Positions 9,270 through 18,072 of a stretch of 64,000 bases of DNA are shown here, piece by piece. Each line of letters opens with the position of its first letter. The stretch's first letter is position 1. The translations under genes and the position numbers were made by a program. Source of the stretch: Ruminococcus sp. (GTDB taxonomy: Bacteria; Bacillota; Clostridia; Oscillospirales; Acutalibacteraceae); assembly GCA_017410265.1 (NCBI GenBank), contig JAFQRC010000005.1:186001-250000 (forward strand), read 5' to 3'. The notes under the pieces are model-generated. The model saw only the letters and a program-made list of their open reading frames with translations, was not told where the DNA came from and ran no database searches.

Positions 9270-10620
9270 TAAAAAACATTCTCAGAAAATTAAACACACC
9301 AGGCGTTCTGCTGAACAACGTGCCGCCACTAGAAAACTGACATCTAGGATATTTGTCGGTGTTTCAGTTGCGCTTGTTCTTGTTTTTATTGTATTCATCT
9401 TCGTTACAACTAACTTTATGGGTAGTGACAGCATCGTCACAGAAACCGCCTATAGAACAACGGTTTCTGATTCCATTGACACTACTTGTTTTGTTATCAG
9501 AGATGAGGAATATATCGAGAATACCAGTAGTGGTATTCTTGTATATCAGGTATCTGATAGCGAAAAAGTTACAGCTAACGGCACTATTGCAACTATTTAT
9601 AACAACGAAGAAGATGCAGTGAATTATCAGAAAATATGCGAAATTGAAGATGAAATTGAGGAGTTGCAGAATTTAAATAACATTTCTAATTCAGTGAATA
9701 TCGGTCTTGATTCTATCAACAATCAGCTTGATATGAAGATGACAGCTTTTATTGAGTGTGTGAATGAAAGAGATTTTAGTAAAATTACTACGGTTCAGAA
9801 TGATTTGATATCAGCGATTAACAGAAAGCAGATAATCACAGGAGATCAGAGTAATTTCGATGAGAATATCGCAAAGCTTGAAAAGGAAAAATCTGAACTC
9901 GAGAAGAGTTCTGGGGTTAGTGTCGGCGAGATAACATCGAAGAATTCCGGATATTACTCTTCGGTTATTGATGGATATGAGAACACTTTTTCTATTGAGA
10001 ATCTAAGTGAAATCAGCTATTCTGATTTGAACGAGGCTGAACCTGAAGATATTGATGAAAACAAATATTTAGGCAAAATAATTAAGGGAGTTAATTGGTA
10101 TCTCGCTTGTCCTGTAACTGAAGAACAGGCTGTCGCTATCAATCACAGCAGTTTCAATGTTAATGTAAAAATTCCGTATGCTACCAGTGAACAGATTCCT
10201 GCTAAAGTAGTATCTGTAAATCAGTTCTCGGGTGAAGAAATGGCAGTTGTTATACTCGAGTGTAACTATATGAGTCCTGCTATTTCTCAGATAAGAAATG
10301 AAGGTATCGAGATTGAGCTCAGCACTTATGAAGGTTTGAAAATCAGCAAAAAAGCTCTTCACGATGATTATGTTACTTCGACTACTACTGATAAAAATGG
10401 TGTAACAACCGAAAATGAAATCAAAGTTCAGGGCGTTTATACCAAGTATGGTCGTCAGCTTTATTTCAAACAGGTTTTTATTACTTATTCAGATGAAGAT
10501 TATGTAATATGTTCTGAAGAACCCGGTAACGATGTTCTAGTAAACGGAACGACAGTTAGTTTATATGATGAAGTTGTTGTGGAAGGAGATGACCTGTACG
10601 ATGGCAAGCTCATTGATTGA
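9259..10620 (+). CDS. HlyD-like membrane-anchored protein
   Basis: The protein has a very basic N-terminus (1-30), a single membrane segment (31-50) and an extracytoplasmic region with lipoyl/barrel-sandwich-like stretches split by coiled coil (about 125-215), as in HlyD-type adaptor proteins of Gram-positives. No transporter gene is adjacent. The ATG has AAGGA eight bases upstream. It overlaps miaA at its start and yggS at its end. In Bacillus the gene before yggS (ylmE) is ylmD, so this occupies the ylmD slot of the division cluster. Function is not established. Confidence 0.65.
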   Translation: MKNSKKHSQKIKHTRRSAEQRAATRKLTSRIFVGVSVALVLVFIVFIFVTTNFMGSDSIVTETAYRTTVSDSIDTTCFVIRDEEYIENTSSGILVYQVSDSEKVTANGTIATIYNNEEDAVNYQKICEIEDEIEELQNLNNISNSVNIGLDSINNQLDMKMTAFIECVNERDFSKITTVQNDLISAINRKQIITGDQSNFDENIAKLEKEKSELEKSSGVSVGEITSKNSGYYSSVIDGYENTFSIENLSEISYSDLNEAEPEDIDENKYLGKIIKGVNWYLACPVTEEQAVAINHSSFNVNVKIPYATSEQIPAKVVSVNQFSGEEMAVVILECNYMSPAISQIRNEGIEIELSTYEGLKISKKALHDDYVTSTTTDKNGVTTENEIKVQGVYTKYGRQLYFKQVFITYSDEDYVICSEEPGNDVLVNGTTVSLYDEVVVEGDDLYDGKLID

Positions 10621-11317
10621 TGTTGAATACAACTATAAAACTATTCGCGAGAACATTGCTGAGGCTGCTCGAAAATGTGGCAAAAGTGAAAATGAAATCA
10701 CACTGCTTGCTGCGACTAAAACGGTAGATGCAGAAACTATTAATCATGCAATTTCGCTTGGACTTGACCATATCGGCGAGAACAGAGTGCAGGAGCTTTT
10801 ATCAAAATATGATGACTACGATCTCTCAAAATGTGAACTTCAGTTTATCGGTCATCTTCAATCTAATAAGGTAAGGCAGATTATAGATAAGGTTTCTCTT
10901 ATTCAATCTGTTGATTCTCTTAAGCTTGCTAGTGAGATTTCAAGACAAGCTGGGCTTAAAAACAGAGAGATGGATATACTGATTGAAGTGAATATCGGCA
11001 AAGAGGAAAATAAATCCGGTGTTATGCCAGAAAATCTTAACGAATTACTCTATCAGATTAAAGATTTACCTTCTATTCACATCAAAGGTCTGATGGCTAT
11101 ACCGCCAATTTGTGATAATTCACAGAAAATTTGTAAATATTTTGATAATATGCATAAAATGTTTATTGACATAAAGGATAAAAAAATAGATAATATATCT
11201 ATGGATGTACTGTCGATGGGTATGTCTGATGATTATGTTGAGGCCATTTTATGTGGTTCTAATATGGTCAGAGTTGGTTCCGCGCTATTCGGTGCGAGAA
11301 ATTATAATATTGTTTAA
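10601..11317 (+). CDS. yggS: YggS family PLP-binding protein
   Basis: A cytosolic pyridoxal-phosphate homeostasis protein (YggS/PLPBP; YlmE in Bacillus). The PLP lysine is K40 in LLAATKT. Family motifs IGENRVQE, FIGHLQSNK and SMGMSDDYVEAI..GSNMVRVGSALFG are present. The start at 10601 gives the normal 238 residues, with GGAAGGAG 12 bases upstream; two earlier in-frame ATGs (10565, 10589) lie upstream of or directly against that ribosome site. It overlaps the HlyD-like gene by 20 bases and is followed by sepF, the conserved order in Firmicutes. Confidence 0.93.
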   Translation: MASSLIDVEYNYKTIRENIAEAARKCGKSENEITLLAATKTVDAETINHAISLGLDHIGENRVQELLSKYDDYDLSKCELQFIGHLQSNKVRQIIDKVSLIQSVDSLKLASEISRQAGLKNREMDILIEVNIGKEENKSGVMPENLNELLYQIKDLPSIHIKGLMAIPPICDNSQKICKYFDNMHKMFIDIKDKKIDNISMDVLSMGMSDDYVEAILCGSNMVRVGSALFGARNYNIV

Positions 11318-11333
11318 TCTGGAGGAAATATAT

Positions 11334-11834
11334 ATGGCTGGTTTTGTTGATAAGTTTAAGCGCATGTGGGATGCACCTGACGATGAGTACGAGTATGATG
11401 AGTACGGTTACGATGAGCAGGACGATGAGGTAGAGGAATCCTACAGTAGCAGAAATAGCAGAAGATTCGATAATTTTGACGATTATGATTCACAGCCTGT
11501 CAGAGAGAGAGAAAGCTCACGCAAGAACAAGGTAGTTAACATCAGCACTACCGCTAAGCTTCAGGTTGCTTTGTTCAAACCTGAGAAGTTTGGTGAAGAA
11601 ACAAGAAATATTGCTGATGAGCTCGTTAAAACTCACACAGTTGTTTTAAACCTTGAGCATACAAATAAAGATATGGCAAGACGTATCATCGACTTTTTAA
11701 GCGGTGTTGCTTATGCTAACAGAGGTAAGATAAAAAAGGTATCAGCTAACACCTTTATTATTATTCCTAATAATGTTGACCTTACCGGTGACGATCTGCT
11801 TGACGAACTCGAGCATAATGGTCTTTACTTCTAA
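11334..11834 (+). CDS. sepF: Cell division protein SepF
   Basis: SepF binds FtsZ and membrane and helps assemble the division ring. The protein has a short membrane-binding N-terminal helix (MAGFVDKFKRMWD), a Tyr/Asp-rich acidic linker (about 15-60) and a C-terminal DUF552 domain (about 75-150; KLQVALFKPEKFGE, VVLNLEHTNKDMARRIIDFLSG). The ATG at 11334 follows GGAGGAAA by about eight bases; the frame is open further upstream but that stretch overlaps yggS and has no SepF similarity. The stop overlaps the next start as TAATG. Confidence 0.95.
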   Translation: MAGFVDKFKRMWDAPDDEYEYDEYGYDEQDDEVEESYSSRNSRRFDNFDDYDSQPVRERESSRKNKVVNISTTAKLQVALFKPEKFGEETRNIADELVKTHTVVLNLEHTNKDMARRIIDFLSGVAYANRGKIKKVSANTFIIIPNNVDLTGDDLLDELEHNGLYF

Positions 11835-12577
11835 TGAAGGATGAAAGCTATATTGATGACAAGATGGTATTATCTAAGGCTAAAGATACTATCTACTTGT
11901 CTCAAAAACGCTTTTCGCCCTGCTATTATGGCTTTTTGAACGAACATCAGGCTCAGCTTATCAAAGACAGAATAGAGCTTTCTGACGATTGTCTTTTCTG
12001 GGGCGGTTATGAAGATGCACAGAGGGTGCTCTTTTGTTCAAATGTTAAAAGTAAAGAGGAGATCCCGATTGTTGCTATCAGATTTACTTATAAGAAAGAG
12101 TTTAAACTGACTCATCGTGATTTTCTCGGTTCACTGATGGCTTTGGGAATTAACAGGGAGACTTTGGGAGATATATTGACTTTCGAAGGATATTCTATTG
12201 TATTTGTAAAAGCTGATATCGCGCAGTATATTATGAGCGAGGTTTCAAAAATAGGCAGGGTAGGAGTCAGCTCAACTGTTCAGGATATAGGTGAAATCAA
12301 CTTTGTCCCTGAATACGAGATGATTGACCTTACTATTTCATCGCTCAGACTTGATGTTTTAGTTTCTGCTTTGTGTAATCTATCGAGAGATAAATCGCAA
12401 AGTCTGATAAAAGCTGATTTGGTCAGCGTTAATCACAGAATTACTGATAATGTTTCCGCTATATTAAAAACCAGAGATGTTATCACTATTAGAAAATACG
12501 GTAAATTTATGTTCACTGAGGAAAACGGCTTTTCTAAAAAAGGTAAAGTCAGAATAACAGTGAAACATTTTAGATAG
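11834..12577 (+). CDS. ylmH: YlmH family S4-domain RNA-binding protein
   Basis: A YlmH-type protein with an N-terminal YlmH domain and a C-terminal S4 RNA-binding domain (about 180-240; LRLDVLVSALCNLSRDKSQSLIKADLVSVN). Bacillus YlmH is implicated in rescue of stalled ribosomal complexes. At 247 residues it has usual length. Its ATG overlaps the sepF stop by one base, so translation is coupled. The ylmG gene that often sits between sepF and ylmH is missing here. Confidence 0.93.
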   Translation: MKDESYIDDKMVLSKAKDTIYLSQKRFSPCYYGFLNEHQAQLIKDRIELSDDCLFWGGYEDAQRVLFCSNVKSKEEIPIVAIRFTYKKEFKLTHRDFLGSLMALGINRETLGDILTFEGYSIVFVKADIAQYIMSEVSKIGRVGVSSTVQDIGEINFVPEYEMIDLTISSLRLDVLVSALCNLSRDKSQSLIKADLVSVNHRITDNVSAILKTRDVITIRKYGKFMFTEENGFSKKGKVRITVKHFR

Positions 12578-12588
12578 GAGTGCAAACT

Positions 12589-13248
12589 ATGCTTACAATT
12601 GATGAGATTAAGAACATAGCGTTCAGAAAATCAGGAATGGGTGGATATCGTCCAGATGATGTTGATGAATTTATCGACGATGTTGTTGCTACTTTTGAGC
12701 AGATGAAGGCTGAAAAAGCTGATCTTCTCAGAAAGATGGATATCCTGGCTACTAAGATTGAGCAGTACAGAACAGAGGAAGAAACAGTAAGAAACGCTCT
12801 TCTTTCTTCACAGAAGGTTTCTGACCAGGCTCTAAAAGAGGCTAAAGATAAGGCTACATATATCATTAAAGCAGCTGAAAAGAAATCAAGAAAGATTTTA
12901 ACAGAAGCTGAAATGGCAACTGAGCGTGAAAAGGATAAGTATGAAGCAGTGCTTGCGGAAACTGCAAAGCTAAGAAAAGAAATGATTGCTATGTACAAAA
13001 AGCATCTTTCACTTCTGGATGAATTCCCAACAGAGGAATATGTAAAAGAAAAGCGTGATGAGCTCGACGAAAAATATCCGTTTGAGCCTGTTGAAGATAT
13101 TATCAATTCCGACGACTTTGATGTCGAAGAGGAAATGGTAAAGGCAGCTGATGCTGCACCTGCTGCTAAAGCAGAGGAGCCAAAGCACGAGCATAAGAGC
13201 GAGAAATTTGACCAGCTCAAATTTGGCGATAACTACGATGTAGAATAA
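12589..13248 (+). CDS. divIVA: Cell division/polarity protein DivIVA
   Basis: DivIVA binds negatively curved membrane at poles and septa. The conserved N-terminal region is AFRKSGMGGYRPDDVDEFID (11-30), followed by long coiled coil (about 35-165) and an acidic tail with an Ala/Glu-rich end. The ATG at 12589 has ATAGGAG eight bases upstream; a GTG at 12580 overlaps this ribosome site and was not used. It lies between ylmH and ileS as in Bacillus. Confidence 0.94.
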   Translation: MLTIDEIKNIAFRKSGMGGYRPDDVDEFIDDVVATFEQMKAEKADLLRKMDILATKIEQYRTEEETVRNALLSSQKVSDQALKEAKDKATYIIKAAEKKSRKILTEAEMATEREKDKYEAVLAETAKLRKEMIAMYKKHLSLLDEFPTEEYVKEKRDELDEKYPFEPVEDIINSDDFDVEEEMVKAADAAPAAKAEEPKHEHKSEKFDQLKFGDNYDVE

Positions 13249-13269
13249 TTTTATTTGGAGTGTATAGAA

Positions 13270-16032
13270 ATGTCTCAGGATTATAATTCCACGCTGAATC
13301 TGCCGAAAACAGATTTTCCTATGCGTGCTGGATTACCGCAGTCAGAGCCTGTAACTTTAGAAAAATGGCTTTCTGATAAAATTTATGAAAAGTTAATGGA
13401 GAAAAACGAGGGTAAACCGCTTTATGTTTTACACGATGGTCCTCCATATGCTAATGGTAACATTCATCTTGGTACTGCATTGAACAAGGTTTTGAAGGAT
13501 ATCATTGTCAGATATAAGAATATGTCCGGTTTCAAGGCACCTTTTGTTCCTGGTTGGGATACTCACGGTCTTCCTACTGAACTCAAAGCAAGAGCTAAGG
13601 CGGGTGTTGGCAACTCTACTACTATTTCTGATGTTGAACTCAGAAAAATTTGTCGTGAATTTGCACTTTCTTACCTTGACGACCAGAGAAATCAGTTCAA
13701 AAGACTTGGCTGTGTAGGAGAGTGGGAAAATCCGTACATTACTTTAACTCCTGACTTCGAAGCTACTCAGATTGAAGTTTTTGCCGAGATGGCTTGTAAG
13801 GGTTATATTTACAAAGGGCTTAAGCCTGTATACTGGTGCCCTGAGTGCAGAACTGCACTTGCTGAGGCTGAAATCGAGTACGCTGAGGACCCTTGTCATT
13901 CTATTTATGTTAAGTTCAATGTTACTGATGACCTTGGTAAGCTTTCAGCTTTGGGCGTTGATCCTGCTAAGTGTTATTTTGTAATCTGGACAACAACTAC
14001 CTGGACTCTTCCAGCAAACGTTGCCATTTGCGTTGGTCCTGACTTTGAGTATTCTATAATCAAAGCTAATGATGAATACTATGTAATGGCTACTGAGCTG
14101 TATAAATCAGCTTTTGAGGCTGCTAACATTACTGAATACGAGGTTGTAGCTACTTGTAAGGGCTCTGACCTTGAATACATTAAGACTGCTCATCCGTTTA
14201 TAGACAGAACATCCCTGGTTATTGTTGGTGACCATGTCACACTCGAAAGTGGTACAGGCTGTGTACACACTGCTCCAGGTCACGGTGTTGAGGACTTTGA
14301 GGTTTGCAAAAACTACAAGGAGCTTCCTATCGTAGTTCCTGTTGATGCTGATGGTAAGCTTACTGAGGAAGCAGGTCAGTTTGCAGGTCTTTCTACTGAA
14401 GAAGCAAATAAGCCTATTGCACTCCATTTAGAAGAAACAGGTGCGTTATTTGCTCTTTCAAAGATTATCCACCAGTATCCGCACTGCTGGAGATGTAAGA
14501 AACCTGTTATTTTCAGAGCTACCGACCAGTGGTTCTGCTCTGTTGATGATTTCAAAGATGCCGCTTGCGAGGCAATTAAAGATGTTCAGTGGATTCCAAA
14601 ATGGGGTCAGGATAGAATCACCTCAATGGTAAGAGAGCGTAAGGACTGGTGTATTTCCCGTCAACGTAAGTGGGGCGTTCCGATTCCTATCTTCTTCTGT
14701 AAGGAATGTGGCGAGCCACATATCGATAAAGAAGCTATGCAGGCTGTTGCTGACATTTTCAGAGTTAAAGGCTCTGACGCTTGGTATGAGATGGATGCAA
14801 GTGAATTGTTACCACAGGGTACTAAGTGTAAAAAATGTGGCGGTACTGACTTTGATAAAGAAAAAGATATCATGGATGTCTGGTTTGACAGTGGCTCTTC
14901 TCATGCTGCTGTATGTAAAAACAGAGATTATCTTACCTGGCCTGCTGACCTCTATTTAGAGGGTGCAGACCAATACAGAGGTTGGTTCCAGTCCTCACTC
15001 TTAACAGCTGTTGCAACTGCAGGTACAGCTCCATATAAGGCTGTTCTTACTCACGGTTGGGTTGTTGACGGTGAAGGCAGAAAGATGAGCAAATCTCTTG
15101 GTAACGGTATTGACCCACAGGAGGTTGTTGACCAGTATGGTGCTGATGTACTTAGACTCTGGGTTGCTTCTTCCGATTACCATGTTGATATCAGAATCTC
15201 TAAGGATATCTTAAAACAGCTTTCTGAAGCTTACAGAAAAATCAGAAATACTGCCAGATATATCTTGGGTAATCTGAATGACTTTAATCCTGATGCTGAT
15301 ATGGTTGATATAAACGAGCTTCTTGAAATCGATAGATGGGCTCTCAATAAGCTCAACGAACTTATCGATAAAGTTAAAGCCGGTTACGATACATTCGAAT
15401 TCCATCAGGTTTATCACGCTATTCACAACTTCTGCGTTGTTGATATGTCTAACTTCTATCTTGATGTTTTAAAGGATAGATTATATACAGAAAAAGCTGA
15501 TTCTAAAGAGCGTAGAGCTGCGCAGACAGCTATGTACATCATTCTTGATTCGCTCACCAGAATGATTTCTCCTATCCTTGCTTACACTTCTGATGAAATC
15601 TGGAAGTATATGCCACATAGTAGCGATTGTGACACAGAGAATATTCTTTTCAACTGTATGCCTGAAAAGCTTGATGTTTCTTGTGATGCAGCTAAGTGGG
15701 ACAGAATTCACGAACTAAGAGATACTGTTAAGAAGAGTCTCGAAGTTGTTATTAAGGACAAGACCATCCGCACTTCACTTGAGGCTTCTATCACTCTCAA
15801 GGCTAGTGGTGAGGAGTATGACTTCTTAAAGATCGTTGAAGATGATTTAGCTACTGTATTTATCGTTTCTAATGTTGCTGTAGTAAACGCTGATGTTGCT
15901 GAACTTACTGTTGAAGTAGAAAAGGCTAATGGTGGAAAATGCGAGCGTTGCTGGGCATATTCCGAAACTGTTGGTGAAAACAGCGAGCATCCTACACTTT
16001 GTAAGCGTTGCGCAGGTATTTTAAACAGTTAA
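13270..16032 (+). CDS. ileS: Isoleucyl-tRNA synthetase
   Basis: Charges tRNA-Ile. Class I signatures are PPYANGNIHLG (58-68) and KMSKS (605-609); an editing domain lies between, and the C-terminus has a zinc site with CERCWAY and CKRC. The start at 13270 gives 920 residues with TTTGGAG nine bases upstream. Only 21 bases separate it from divIVA, so no T-box leader fits directly upstream; it appears to depend on the division-cluster transcript. A strong palindrome follows the stop. Confidence 0.97.
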   Translation: MSQDYNSTLNLPKTDFPMRAGLPQSEPVTLEKWLSDKIYEKLMEKNEGKPLYVLHDGPPYANGNIHLGTALNKVLKDIIVRYKNMSGFKAPFVPGWDTHGLPTELKARAKAGVGNSTTISDVELRKICREFALSYLDDQRNQFKRLGCVGEWENPYITLTPDFEATQIEVFAEMACKGYIYKGLKPVYWCPECRTALAEAEIEYAEDPCHSIYVKFNVTDDLGKLSALGVDPAKCYFVIWTTTTWTLPANVAICVGPDFEYSIIKANDEYYVMATELYKSAFEAANITEYEVVATCKGSDLEYIKTAHPFIDRTSLVIVGDHVTLESGTGCVHTAPGHGVEDFEVCKNYKELPIVVPVDADGKLTEEAGQFAGLSTEEANKPIALHLEETGALFALSKIIHQYPHCWRCKKPVIFRATDQWFCSVDDFKDAACEAIKDVQWIPKWGQDRITSMVRERKDWCISRQRKWGVPIPIFFCKECGEPHIDKEAMQAVADIFRVKGSDAWYEMDASELLPQGTKCKKCGGTDFDKEKDIMDVWFDSGSSHAAVCKNRDYLTWPADLYLEGADQYRGWFQSSLLTAVATAGTAPYKAVLTHGWVVDGEGRKMSKSLGNGIDPQEVVDQYGADVLRLWVASSDYHVDIRISKDILKQLSEAYRKIRNTARYILGNLNDFNPDADMVDINELLEIDRWALNKLNELIDKVKAGYDTFEFHQVYHAIHNFCVVDMSNFYLDVLKDRLYTEKADSKERRAAQTAMYIILDSLTRMISPILAYTSDEIWKYMPHSSDCDTENILFNCMPEKLDVSCDAAKWDRIHELRDTVKKSLEVVIKDKTIRTSLEASITLKASGEEYDFLKIVEDDLATVFIVSNVAVVNADVAELTVEVEKANGGKCERCWAYSETVGENSEHPTLCKRCAGILNS

Positions 16033-16036
16033 TTTC

Positions 16037-16066
16037 TATACGGTGTATCAGGTGATACACCGTATA
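16037..16066 (+). terminator. Strong hairpin between ileS and lspA, probable terminator or attenuator
   Basis: A perfect 14-bp inverted repeat (16037-16050 with 16053-16066) is followed by CTTTT. The T run is short, so termination may be partial. The lspA ribosome site TAGGAG begins four bases downstream of the stem. Confidence 0.6.
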
Positions 16067-16084
16067 CTTTTAGGAGATGTTTCT

Positions 16085-16570
16085 TTGACTATTATCTATT
16101 TAGCACTGGCTTTGCTGATTGTAATTGCTGACCAGGTAATCAAATACTTTGTAGTTGAGCTTCTTGAGCCCGTTAATAGGGTTACGGCTATACCGAATAT
16201 TTTAGATTTGGTTTATGTTGAAAACACAGGTGTCGCATTTGGCATGTTCAGCAATCTTAGATGGCTGTTTGTTGTTGTTACAGCAGTTGTTATAGTTGCT
16301 TTTGTATTCTTGCTATGTAAGGTAGGGAAAAGCAGCAAATTGTTTTCTATTGCTGCTGTTTTGATTATCGGTGGTGGAATCGGCAATCTTATCGATAGAA
16401 TCCGTCTTGGGTATGTTATCGACTATCTTCAGCTTTCATTCTTTTCGCCTGTATGTAATTTTGCTGACTATTGCATAACGGCGGGTACGGTGCTATTGAT
16501 TATTTATCTGCTCTTTTATTCAGATATGAGCAAAGAAGAAAAACTCAAAGAGAATGTTAAAGATGAATAA
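16085..16570 (+). CDS. lspA: Lipoprotein signal peptidase (signal peptidase II)
   Basis: Cleaves signal peptides of lipoproteins at the membrane. There are four membrane segments, the ENTGVAFG motif (46-53), GNLIDR, and the two catalytic aspartates D113 (VIDY) and D128 (NFAD). The TTG at 16085 is chosen because TAGGAG lies eight bases upstream and it gives the normal 161 residues; the frame is open further up, but the GTG there is inside the hairpin arm. It overlaps rluD by eight bases. Confidence 0.92.
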   Translation: MTIIYLALALLIVIADQVIKYFVVELLEPVNRVTAIPNILDLVYVENTGVAFGMFSNLRWLFVVVTAVVIVAFVFLLCKVGKSSKLFSIAAVLIIGGGIGNLIDRIRLGYVIDYLQLSFFSPVCNFADYCITAGTVLLIIYLLFYSDMSKEEKLKENVKDE

Positions 16571-17483
16571 ACTACAATTTATTTGTGAAACAGAATATAT
16601 AGGGAAGAGAATCGACACTTTTTTATCATCTTGTTGTGAAGAGTTTTCCCGCTCGGCTATCAGTAAAAATATCGAAAAAGGCTTAGTTACTGTCAACGAA
16701 AAACAAGTCAGTAAAAGCTATAAGCTGTCTGAGGGCGATGTAGTTGAGATGACTGTCGAAGAACCTGTTGTACTTGATGTACTACCTCAGGATATTAAGC
16801 TTGATATAGTGTATGAAGATGATGATCTTTTAGTTGTTAATAAACCTAAGGGAATGGTTGTGCATCCTGCCGCGGGTAATTATACTGATACACTGGTTAA
16901 TGCTCTGATGTTTCACTGTAAGGATTCCTTATCAGGTATTAACGGGGTTTTAAGACCAGGGATAGTACACCGCATTGATAAGAATACAAGCGGACTGCTT
17001 ATTGTAGCTAAAAACGATAAAGCTCATAATCATCTTGCACTTCAGATAAAAGAGCACTCTTTTACAAGAGAGTATGTAACTGTTGTGTATGGTAATATCA
17101 AAGATGACGATGGAACTATTGATGCGCCTATCGGCAGACATCCTGTCGACCGTAAAAAGATGTGTGTTACGGATAAGAACAGTAAACATGCTGTGACTCA
17201 TTTTGAGGTTGTAGAGCGTTTTAACGGTTACACTATGCTCAGATGTAAGCTTGAAACAGGACGCACTCACCAGATAAGAGTGCATATGGCGTATATTGGC
17301 CATCCTGTAGCCGGGGACGATGTTTATGGTCCTAAAAAGGTAATAAAATCATTAAACGGTCAGTGCTTGCACGCACAAAAAATCGGGTTTATTCACCCAG
17401 CTACTGAGGAGTATCTCGAGTTTTCTTCCGATATTCCGTCGGTTTTCTCGGATTTTCTACATAAGTTACAAAAATGTGATTAA
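16563..17483 (+). CDS. rluD: RluA/RluD family 23S rRNA pseudouridine synthase
   Basis: The protein has an N-terminal S4 domain (about 15-75) and a pseudouridine synthase domain with HRIDKNTSG (136-144), catalytic D139, and the ETGRTHQIRVHMAYIGHPVAGDDVYG block. It occupies the ylyB position after lspA. Of two possible starts (16554, 16563) the second has better spacing from an AAAGAG site. Exact rRNA target sites cannot be read from sequence, so RluD is a family-level name. Confidence 0.88.
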   Translation: MNKLQFICETEYIGKRIDTFLSSCCEEFSRSAISKNIEKGLVTVNEKQVSKSYKLSEGDVVEMTVEEPVVLDVLPQDIKLDIVYEDDDLLVVNKPKGMVVHPAAGNYTDTLVNALMFHCKDSLSGINGVLRPGIVHRIDKNTSGLLIVAKNDKAHNHLALQIKEHSFTREYVTVVYGNIKDDDGTIDAPIGRHPVDRKKMCVTDKNSKHAVTHFEVVERFNGYTMLRCKLETGRTHQIRVHMAYIGHPVAGDDVYGPKKVIKSLNGQCLHAQKIGFIHPATEEYLEFSSDIPSVFSDFLHKLQKCD

Positions 17484-17510
17484 AAATTTGTGAGATTATG
17501 AAAAAAGTTC

Positions 17511-17539
17511 TTGCATTTATTTTTCTTTTATGATACAAT
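17511..17539 (+). promoter_or_regulatory. Extended -10 promoter for rplS
   Basis: TTGCAT (17511-17516) and TACAAT (17534-17539) are separated by 17 bases, with TGA just before the -10. The predicted start is near 17546, giving an untranslated leader of about 115 bases before rplS. Confidence 0.75.
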
Positions 17540-17545
17540 ATCTAA

Positions 17546-17650
17546 GCATTTGAAATCCGTCAAACAGTTGATGGGGTTCAGATTACGGCTTATAGCCAAA
17601 ATTTGAAGCGGATAGTCCTCTGCCTAGAGCATGAATATCTGAAAATATTA
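17546..17650 (+). promoter_or_regulatory. Structured 5' leader of rplS, possible L19 leader
   Basis: About 105 bases lie between the predicted start and the rplS ribosome site. Short hairpins are visible (GGCTTATAGCC at 17588-17598; AATAT with ATATT near 17633-17649, just before AGGAGGA). Ribosomal protein leaders upstream of rplS are known in Firmicutes and bind L19 autogenously. I infer that class from position; the match to the known consensus was not verified. Confidence 0.4.
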
Positions 17651-17661
17651 GGAGGATTACA

Positions 17662-18009
17662 ATGGACGCATTAAAAACTATTGCACAGAGCTCTATTAAA
17701 GAGTCTGCACCTGAATTTTCTGTTGGTGATACTGTAAAGGTATCTGTTAACATCCGTGAGGGTGAAAGAGAAAGAATTCAGATGTTCGAAGGTACAGTTA
17801 TCGCTAAGAAAGGTTCTGGCGTTGCTGAAACATTTACAGTTAGACGTGTATCTTACGGTGTAGGTGTTGAGAGAGTGTTCCCACTCCACTCACCAAACGT
17901 TGTTGATGTTAAGGTTATCAGACACGGTAAGGTTCGCAGAAGCAAACTTTATTATCTGCGTGACAGAGTTGGTAAGGCTGCTAAAGTCAAAGAAGAAATC
18001 CGTAAATAA
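17662..18009 (+). CDS. rplS: 50S ribosomal protein L19
   Basis: An L19 protein of the large subunit at the 30S/50S interface. The sequence is typical ([74 protein letters not shown]) and the 115 residues are normal. It is monocistronic: its own promoter and leader upstream and a strong terminator eight bases after the stop. The AGGAGGA ribosome site is well spaced. Confidence 0.98.
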   Translation: MDALKTIAQSSIKESAPEFSVGDTVKVSVNIREGERERIQMFEGTVIAKKGSGVAETFTVRRVSYGVGVERVFPLHSPNVVDVKVIRHGKVRRSKLYYLRDRVGKAAKVKEEIRK

Positions 18010-18016
18010 AGTTTTT

Positions 18017-18044
18017 AAAAGGGGACTTTATGGTCCCCTTTTTT
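18017..18044 (+). terminator. Intrinsic terminator of rplS
   Basis: A 10-bp stem (18017-18026 with 18033-18042; core GGGGAC/GTCCCC plus A-T pairs) with a six-base loop, followed by more T. Confidence 0.9.
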
Positions 18045-18072
18045 GCTATCTATTTTTTGGGAAGTGTCAATT

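Noticed and set aside
11205..11333. Longer N-terminus for SepF
   Set aside because: That stretch overlaps yggS in another frame, has no SepF similarity and lies before the GGAGGAAA site.
13249..13269. T-box leader before ileS
   Set aside because: Only 21 bases separate divIVA from ileS, far too short for a T-box.
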